Under the pieces are notes generated by a model that saw only the letters and a list, made by a program, of their open reading frames with translations, was not told where the DNA came from and searched no databases. From Aplectana chamaeleonis (Eukaryota > Nematoda > Chromadorea > Rhabditida > Cosmocercidae), in assembly GCA_029168955.1 (NCBI GenBank), contig JAPDOI010000428.1, positions 1 through 64,000 of the forward strand: a stretch of 64,000 bases of DNA, given 5' to 3'. The position numbers were made by a program, and so were the translations under genes. Within the stretch, counting starts at the first letter, position 1; every line of letters starts with the position of its first letter. This document shows, piece by piece, positions 57,436 through 64,000 of this stretch.

Positions 57436-58226
57436 ACTTTTTGAACAATTTGAGAACTAAATAAAACACCGCGAACAATTGTAAAACAACATATTTTCGC
57501 GTGAACAATGTTCCGTTCAATAACTTAATTCAAACGTTAGTTGTTGGTGGTTGCAACGGCGCACGGACAATTAACGGGCGACGAACTCCGAAAAAGTGCC
57601 GCGGGTAAGGGCACGGACAAGTAATCGGCAATAAATTTTGGGAACGGACATATTCCGAACTACATTGGAATTCGCGAAAAAACAACGAACAAATAACGCA
57701 GGGCATTAAATTGGGCTAATGTACGGACCACTTACAAGCGGCATATTGAACAACTATTCCACAAACTTTGAAACGCACTTGTTACGAACAACAAGACGGA
57801 TTAATTGAGCCCTAGCTTCTATTAATCGATAGCGCGATGGTGATAATGCCTCCACTGCCCAACTTTTTTTGCCATTTATCGTTTTGCCTTCTATCTTGAC
57901 TGTCTCCTGTGCTATGCCCAAATATCTCTCAATTTTAAGGCGTTGAGGAAGATTCGTCATTCTCACAGTGTCTTTATCACGCTACTTGGTTGGAATAACT
58001 CATTGCAATATTATGCCTAGACAATACCAGCGCTTCGTTCATCGTCGACTTCCAATCGTTCGTCCTCAACTTCCACGTGAGTGGGGGATCAGCCTTGAAA
58101 AAAAAAGAGTGGGAGGGGTTCAAGGCTTATGACCAAGCGCTACAATTTTTTACTGAAGTAGTTAGCAGAAGTTTTTAGCTGTTCCCGCCCACGCCGAATA
58201 TAACGGGCTTGCTGAAGAGCATAACG
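57436..58226. other. Intergenic with scattered ACGGAC motifs
   Basis: ACGGAC or GTACGGAC occurs several times between 57550 and 57730 without a clear period. A minus-strand frame at 57754-57966 (MTNLPQRLKIERYLGIAQET, then VKIEGKTINGKKSW) looks protein-like but I cannot assign it. Confidence 0.4.
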
Positions 58227-60690
58227 ATGGAAGGGAGTGGCCACTATTATACGAGCGTGATGCGGAAGAAAGTGCAGGGGGACAACCTGCCCTCACTTTC
58301 GCGCATGGATGATGTGAAAATACAGAAGCTGGCTTCTATTTATGCGAATGGATGGAAGGGGAACGAACTTTGAAAGATTCTAGAATTCGCTAATTTCGGG
58401 GCTTCACTGAGAAACAGGCTGACAGAATATGACGTGCTCAACATGGAAGAAGAACTTATGTCAGAAATCGGTCTTAAAGAGAGTATTTTGTGCGCAGCTT
58501 GTGACGACGAGCTGGAGAATCATAACACAAGTTCAAGGAAAGATTCAAGCAGATGGTATAGGTGCGTATGAAGTGATATTTCCCGCTTTCGAAATTTTGT
58601 TTTTGAGATCAAATTTTCAGAGGATTGCCTCGAGTTAATAGGTTGGACAAAACAGTGACGATTATGACAACCACCTGTTCCACCGTAATGAGCCCGATAG
58701 TATCTGTCAATTGGGACGAAATCTTGAAAAGCCATAAAACCTGGTACCTACAACGGAATACAAGGAAAGAGACGACCTGAGAGATTTTCCATCATTTCGA
58801 GAAAAACTTGAGACGACGCAACAGTATCGCGATAAGCGCATTACGATACAGTTGCTGCTTTCATCTGACGGAGTGAATTTTCGAGGGCATGAGCGGTGAG
58901 GAAATTTCTGAATATGTAAAAATCAAAAATTAAAATCAATTATACCGTGTTATAGGGGATCATCCTGGATAATAAGCTGCAAAATTCTCGACTTGAACCA
59001 GCACAATAGAAGGAAGAAAAACAATACTCTTGTCGTCGCAATCATTTCTTGTGGGGGCAGCCCGAAAGAAATCCATTTCGGGAAGGCATTAGAAGGTGTT
59101 TTAGTGATATATGGCACCGGAAAACCGTGTTAGCAGAACCTATCCGTCTTATTACACACCATATTGCAGATTTCCGAAAGTTTCTTCTTGAGACGGACCT
59201 TCATGGGTTTGAGGTAGAGCACGAAGGCGTGCGGTGGAATTTGAATTTCAATGTATCGATGTCTACAATGGATAACCAAGTAGGATAGTGAGCTAAGCAC
59301 ATCATTTTTAGCTACATTTGCAGACTAAGAGGATTTTTCCAGGCTATCGCTAAGTGCTTCCGGAATCAAAGGACCAAGTGGAAATTTCGGATGCTATCGG
59401 TGCTACCACCCAGGTGTCTACGATCGCAGAGCGAGGAGCATGCGATGGCCAACAGGGCTATATCGCAGAAGGACAAGGACAGACTGCATCATGGACAGTA
59501 CTAACGGCACGAACGGAGTTCATGGTAGGAAAGATTCTTCCGATCACATATGCAGGTGTTCTCGAATTTCTAAATAATCGTAACCAAGTAAAGCCGACTT
59601 TTTACTGACAGGTCCTTTCGTCATTCGGGGATATTTTTACCCATGTGTGAGAACGTGGTTGATTATCTCCACGGCTGCCAGGAGGGAATGCTTAAAAACT
59701 TTCTTCAAGGTGCTAAGTGGTTGTATAACGGTTGAACTGATTGCACGTAGTAATTAAGTGCTTAGAAATGTTCAAATCAAGGACGCCGTCTACGCTAGCT
59801 CTGAACACGGATGACAGAAGGCATGTGGAGGAGATGCTCGTCCACTCTGTACTTCCCACATACGTGACAAATGTGATAAGGTCTGGAAAAGATTTAGCGA
59901 GAATGAGCGGATCGGAGGTGGAAATGGTGAGTGCGAGATTATCGCAGTTTGCCCTGATTTTGAGTTTCGCTATAAATATTCATCCGTGTTCCAGTTAGCG
60001 TCGGTTAGCGTACCTATTGCTGTGGCTGAAGAGCTTATTCCGTGTAAGCGACGCGCTGCAGTCGCCGTAGCGCTTGTATTAATATCTAAAATAATTCAGA
60101 GCATGAAGGTGGGTTTTGGAAGGTCTTTTTTTAGATGGCGGGGGGCATTCAACACACTACGCAGATTTGCAGCTGACAAAACGCCTAACAATGGAATTAG
60201 GGTTCACCATGAAGTTGTGCAGCAAGTTGTACGACGAAGCGTTCACATCTTCTGGGGCGACATACAAGAAACATGTAAGCGAAAATACCCCTTTTGAGCT
60301 AACGTATATTCGTGGCAACCCAGATCTCTCAGGTGTGGCTGGATCATGGAGCAGACGATATTGTGGAGAAAGGTAACCCGCGGAATTGTCTTCCTCATCT
60401 TTTGAGAGTGAGTACCGCTTAATGAGGCGCGGGCTCAGGTTGGGCAAACACTCGGGCGCCATCGAAAACCGCATATGGCTTGTAAGTATACAAAGCTCCG
60501 CATATGACTTGTAAATGTCCACGTTGCTTTCTGATCATACCTGCTCAGGCACTGTGCAAAGCAAATGGTAACCCAAGAGGTCATGAAAAGAATAAACAAT
60601 GGTGAAGCGGGACTTCAATCGGCATGGGATACCCTATCCGGTAAGGGTACAGTAAGTTCAAGTAAACGTCAGGTTTCATGAGATCTTGTA

Positions 60691-60813
60691 TATCCTCTTT
60701 CGGAGTTGGGGTTATCTACTACGATCGCGTACGTGTGTGCGCGTACGTTCTCGCCCTCACTACACACACGCACGGGAAGGAACGAAGTTGATTCGGCTCC
60801 GAAATAGAGGATA
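60691..60813. mobile_element. 123-bp relative of the 157-bp repeat
   Basis: Starts TATCCTCTTTCGGAG and ends GGCTCCGAAATAGAGGATA, giving short inverted ends. Its core GCGTACGTGTGTGCGCGTAC and CACGCACGGGAAGGAACG echo the copies at 37192 and 38451. Confidence 0.7.
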
Positions 60814-60882
60814 AAACTATCTGATCATCATCCAACCGATCACCAAGCCTGGTCAAGATCGACTTTGTCCTTAGATTCACTC

Positions 60883-61090
60883 TCTCTCTTGCTTCTAGTG
60901 CTGGTTGGAACCCTGCCAGCAACGATTTCGGCGCGATCACCATGATTCGTTTCGTAACTGCAATCCTGCGTCTCCAGAAACGCCCTTGTCTCTTGCTTGT
61001 AGTGTTGGCTGGACCCTGGCCAGCATCGATTTTGGCGCGATCAACATGGTTGGTTTCGAAAGTGCAATCCTGCGTCTCCAGAAACGCCCC
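60883..61090 (+). repeat. 104-bp tandem duplication
   Basis: TCTTGCTTCTAGTGCTGG ... GCAATCCTGCGTCTCCAGAA recurs 104 bp on as TCTTGCTTGTAGTGTTGG ... GCAATCCTGCGTCTCCAGAA, with about 10-15 differences. The open frames in both directions are explained by it. Confidence 0.88.
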
Positions 61091-61864
61091 AATATTTCGC
61101 GCACAGCTCTGGCCGGCGTTACCGTACACCCCTCCTCACGTGACAATCAGTCAATCTCATGAAACCTTTCGAGACTCCGCTTCTATTTTACTCCAACTTT
61201 GTGCTCGTTCGCAGTGATCTCCTTTCAAGGTTCTCCAAAGCCTGGCCACGCTGCTCCACAAAATCGAATCGCCGACATGGGTCTTGAAGAGTTCGAGATT
61301 CTTAGAGCTGCTGGATGCACTAGATTTTAGTGGGTAAAAATTAGGCGCTTTTTGAGAGTTCATGAATTTGAAAACAAACACGGTTTCGCTGAGTTTTGTT
61401 ATTTGTGCAAAAAAAATTTTCTTATCTAGTCCATCATTGTCGTAAAAGAAAATGAATTTGCGTAGATGTTTGCCAACGAAGCTAACGCCCATGTTTTCAG
61501 TAGTCGATTGCTGCACCGTGGCCACTCATATTCCTCAGCGATTCGTTCGCGTCCATATAATTCACAACAATCAGAAATACTCGTGTTTCACGAGGGCACC
61601 TTGCGTCCCGCTAATTGTCTTCTAGTTGGTGAAAAGAACGGTCAGGTCATGATTCTTGTCGAACCCTATATTTCATCAGACCCCTTCTCGAACCTCTTGA
61701 GTCATCTTCGTCATCTCAAGCACTATGATTTCGCCAGACTGATTTCCTGGGTTTGCAAATCGAATCCATTCTATTTTAGAGTTGTCACAAATAGAAGACT
61801 TGACCCAATTATATGTCATGTATCTCAAATCATAGCTCCGGGCTCTATTTTCGCACACATCTGA

Positions 61865-63124
61865 TAACGAAGAAAAATCATTTTCATGGATGAATCTTTT
61901 CATTTTTATGGGTAAATCTTGAGTGCCCCCGAACTAGTTTTGCCCCCATTATACACCTTACACAACATGTAACGCACCAATCGAGATAGTCCGAAAAATT
62001 TGGGCGTAGTGTGTGTGACTACACCATGCAATTTCTGTGCATTATCCAATGCTACGGCTCGAGGTGTGATACAAGTCTACTTTGATCCGACCCTACCCCC
62101 AGATCCCTTGATTTATTCAGCCCCCCCCCCCTTATGCAAACCAATAACGGAAAAAACCAATGCAAACCGTTGCTCGCTTGTACTTTAGATGGGGGGCAGG
62201 CCCGCAGATTCCCCCCCCCCCCACGGTCAAGCGGGGGGGGGGGGAAATCTGAAAAAAAATTGTGTTATTTTCCGCAATATGGGCGACCCCTCCCCATCCC
62301 GCCATCAAACTTTATTCCTAAAATTCTAAATTTTGATGAAGAGAGCAATAGGGCGGAAGCCCTTCCCTCCGGCCATCGTTATTTTCAAATGACAATCTAT
62401 TCTAGGAATTTTCATTTTTAGTTCGAGAGGCTTGGTGATGCCCCTTAATCTTTAGTTTCGACCAATTTTTCATGCGACCCACTCCAACCCTCTTCCAGTT
62501 GAGTAAATTTGCATCCCCGCTTGACCCTGCCCCTCCCCCTCCAACATTCACATCCTCTCGTCGTCCTTCCGCCCTCTCCGCCTATTCATGCCTCTAATCA
62601 CGAGAATTTCGCTATGACATGCTGTACACATGCATGTGATTCAAAGAACCACCTCTATGCGTTTTGAACTGTTTTCACTCAAGGTACGGCGCGGTGTGTG
62701 GATATCCACAGAGGGGGGGGTTGAGCTGTGTAGGGATAGAGGGGGTCTGAGCTCGGGACACCAAGTCGACCATTCTGAATGGGGGTACGCACTGTCAAGA
62801 AAACTTCTGCTCGTGATCTATTTCACAGCTGAAGTCTTTTTTTCCATGGTTTCTCTCATTTAAATTTTACATCATTTGAAATAAATTGTTCCTGTTCTTG
62901 AAATTATACAACCAGAAAAACAGTCCAAATAATGCTTCTCCCGGTCCTGGGGGGGGACCTGAGACATCCTCTATAAATTTACCAAATAACGCTTTTGGGG
63001 GTATGAGAAAATCACCAGAAATTCGCTCTTGGGTGGGTGGGGTCTGAGTAAATTTGGATCGGTCCACACCTCGCGCTATACTCTGCTTTCACTTTCCTTT
63101 TGCGAAACGAAACTATGCTTTTTT
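61865..63124. other. Intergenic with homopolymer runs
   Basis: Several C-runs and G-runs (62121, 62211, 62233, 62713, 62949) and a GTACGGCGCGGTG block near 62690 related to 37587. No gene recognised. Confidence 0.5.
62211..62244. repeat. C12/G12 hairpin
   Basis: Twelve C, ten loop bases, then twelve G, with flanking GATT and AAATC partly extending the pairing. It can form a strong hairpin, and each strand has a run prone to quadruplex or slippage. Confidence 0.9.
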
Positions 63125-63406
63125 ACTGTGCTTATCTGGGCCAAATTCCGGTCCACAATTGCGTCGCGACACGCTTTGCGGCCGCACGCGCTCGAGTCAG
63201 TCCGGTTTCCAACGCCAAAGCCGGCTCGATGTGGCATTTTCATACAATTTTCTCCAATTTCTTTCAGTTTCCAGTATTCAAAACCCATCTGTAGTCAGCA
63301 GATCGGCGGCTGCGGCGCTGGAAGCTCTTCCGACTCAGGAGCGTGCGGCCGCAAAGCGTGTCGAGACGCAATTGCGGACTGGAATTTGGCCCAGATAAGC
63401 GCAGTA
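63125..63406. repeat. Foldback with about 83-bp GC-rich arms
   Basis: GCTTATCTGGGCCAAATTCC, GGTCCACAATTGCGTCGCGA and CACGCTTTGCGGCCGCACGC (63125-63206) pair with GCGTGCGGCCGCAAAGCGTG, TCGAGACGCAATTGCGGACT and GGAATTTGGCCCAGATAAGC (63323-63406). The loop is about 115 bp. Frames on both strands are shadows of the palindrome. Confidence 0.9.
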
Positions 63407-63469
63407 ACTTACTCTGACGAAACTTTGATCCAAATACGGCTAACTATAAACACCGTGTTTTAGAGGAGG

Positions 63470-63978
63470 ACCAGTAAGAATCGGGGAGCTTCTGGTTGAG
63501 AAGCATGAGGAGAAACGCATGACAACGGAGGAAGTCTTGGTAAGTTTGTTAGGTCCTAATGAAGTCAATGCTTCTTGAGCATAATTTTTGAAAACTCTTA
63601 TCAAGGCATACACAAAAAGCTGAAGATGAATTACGACGTCTCGCGTCTCTTGGACATCGCCGTGTCGGTCAAGCGTACTCAGCCCGAGCTGTTCAAATCT
63701 CTGTGCGAATTGGATTCCCATCGCTGTACAGGTTGGCATTCCATTTTAAATAGACTTCCAATGTTCTTTATCTTTTGGCTTCGCATTCTTCACAACTAAT
63801 ACTGTTTAGGTAACGCGTGACCAGGAGAAGACCTCGACTCACGCAGATGGACTGAAAAACCTGCGAGTGCGGGTGTATCGGAACAACAAGGAGGACATGC
63901 TAAAAGGGTTCGTTGGTTTCGGATCCTGCAAGCCGCCTGCTGGCAAATTCGAGCTCCCGAAGTCAGCGACATGCAAAG
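63470..63978 (+). CDS. Exon-like coding blocks of an unidentified gene, right edge
   Basis: Three blocks have codon-like composition and splice-type borders. Block A (about 63470-63539) encodes ELLVEKHEEKRMTTEEVL and ends at GTAAG. Block B (from 63606 or 63620 to 63731) encodes LKMNYDVSRLLDIAVSVKRT then QPELFKSLCELDSHRCT and ends before GTTGG. Block C (63810-63978) encodes GLKNLRVRVYRNNKEDMLKG then FVGFGSCKPPAGKFELPKSA and ends before GTATT. The A-B join can be in frame if B starts at 63620, but B ends in phase 1 while C is open only in phase 0. So either one border is wrong or the gene carries a frameshift. Block C has a faint likeness to the linker after the PAZ domain of nematode Argonautes (LKxLRVRV ... 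GFGS...KFEL). I treat that as a guess only. The gene would continue beyond the window. Start unknown. Confidence 0.35.
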
Positions 63979-64000
63979 GTATTTTTTAGAACCATGCGTT

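Larger units (their letters stand above)
60671..61167 (+). mobile_element. MITE with AGGTTTCATGAGA ends, 497 bp
   Basis: Perfect 13-bp terminal inverted repeats: AGGTTTCATGAGA at 60671 and TCTCATGAAACCT ending 61167. It interrupts the decayed transposase. It contains a nested relative of the 157-bp repeat and a two-copy tandem duplication, so it is a composite. The flanks do not show a clear target duplication. Confidence 0.8.
58227..61864 (+). pseudogene. Decayed multi-exon protein, CACTA-like DNA transposase candidate
   Basis: A chain of plus-strand coding blocks joined by short introns. From 58227: LPSLSRMDDVKIQKLASIYA, an in-frame TGA at about 58374, and a Cys-rich stretch (CAACDDELENHN...WYRC). 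Then LLLSSDGVNFRGHE, an intron at 58896-58955, SSWIISCKILDL and NRRKKNNTLVVAI (59000). FEVEHEGVRWNLNFNVSMST follows, then an intron at 59280-59342, FGCYRCYHPGVYDRR (59370), VVDYLHGCQEGMLKNFLQ (59650), LPTYVTNVIRSGKDLARMSG, an intron at 59927-59994 and VPIAVAEELI. A C-terminal block at 61501-61864 has HRGHSYSSAIRSRPYNSQQS. The order DGV, S-W-I, FGC-x2-C-x-HPG, VVDYxH and a C-terminal HxYSS-like block is what large CACTA/TNP2-like transposases show. I infer that family by motif order only. Several frame changes and stops, plus a MITE at 60671, show it is dead. Ends of the parent element were not found. Confidence 0.45.

Noticed and set aside
60719..61146. Minus-strand frames of 69-136 codons
   Set aside because: Explained by a 104-bp tandem duplication inside a MITE; the repeated peptide segments mirror the DNA duplication.

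Overview
This window looks like repeat-dense, gene-poor nuclear DNA from a nematode-like eukaryote. The support is two Tc1-type transposons with single introns of 57-58 bp, a decayed multi-exon transposase with introns of 60-68 bp, abundant short DNA transposons (MITEs), TA microsatellites, and no bacterial operon structure. The species cannot be named from the sequence. Nothing here is a clearly intact host gene. The best candidate is a set of exon-like blocks at the right edge (63.47-63.98 kb).

Layout: 1-2.1 kb is AT-rich and holds a long foldback (1.40-2.06 kb). 2.24-3.7 kb is a transition zone with diverged 41-42 bp repeats and a separate 72-75 bp repeat. 3.70-29.30 kb is one uninterrupted satellite of about 610 units of 42 bp (with 41 bp variants), with nested higher-order structure. 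It has no stop codon in most frames of either strand, so it generates huge spurious reading frames. 29.34-30.94 kb is a complete Tc1-type element with a transposase broken at two points and a precise inner/outer terminal repeat layout.

31-58 kb is a mosaic of MITEs. At least four families share TTAA target sites and termini that begin AGGCA. They are nested inside each other (34.86-37.06 kb, 45.88-46.91 kb) or lined up in trains where neighbours share a single TTAA (32.9-33.8, 48.2-50.46, 55.93-57.4 kb). Among them lie two (AT)n tracts, short minisatellites, a LINE remnant on the minus strand (39.27-40.96 kb), three or more foldbacks, a second broken Tc1-type element (50.54-51.69 kb) and a GGCTGAG minisatellite block (54.0-54.95 kb).

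58.2-61.9 kb carries a decayed multi-exon protein that resembles a large CACTA-like DNA transposase, itself interrupted by a 497 bp MITE. 61.9-63.4 kb has C/G homopolymer hairpins and a foldback.

The main biology visible is transposon ecology: one apparent TTAA-targeting transposition system that mobilised several MITE families repeatedly and left a readable order of insertion. No autonomous source for it lies in the window.
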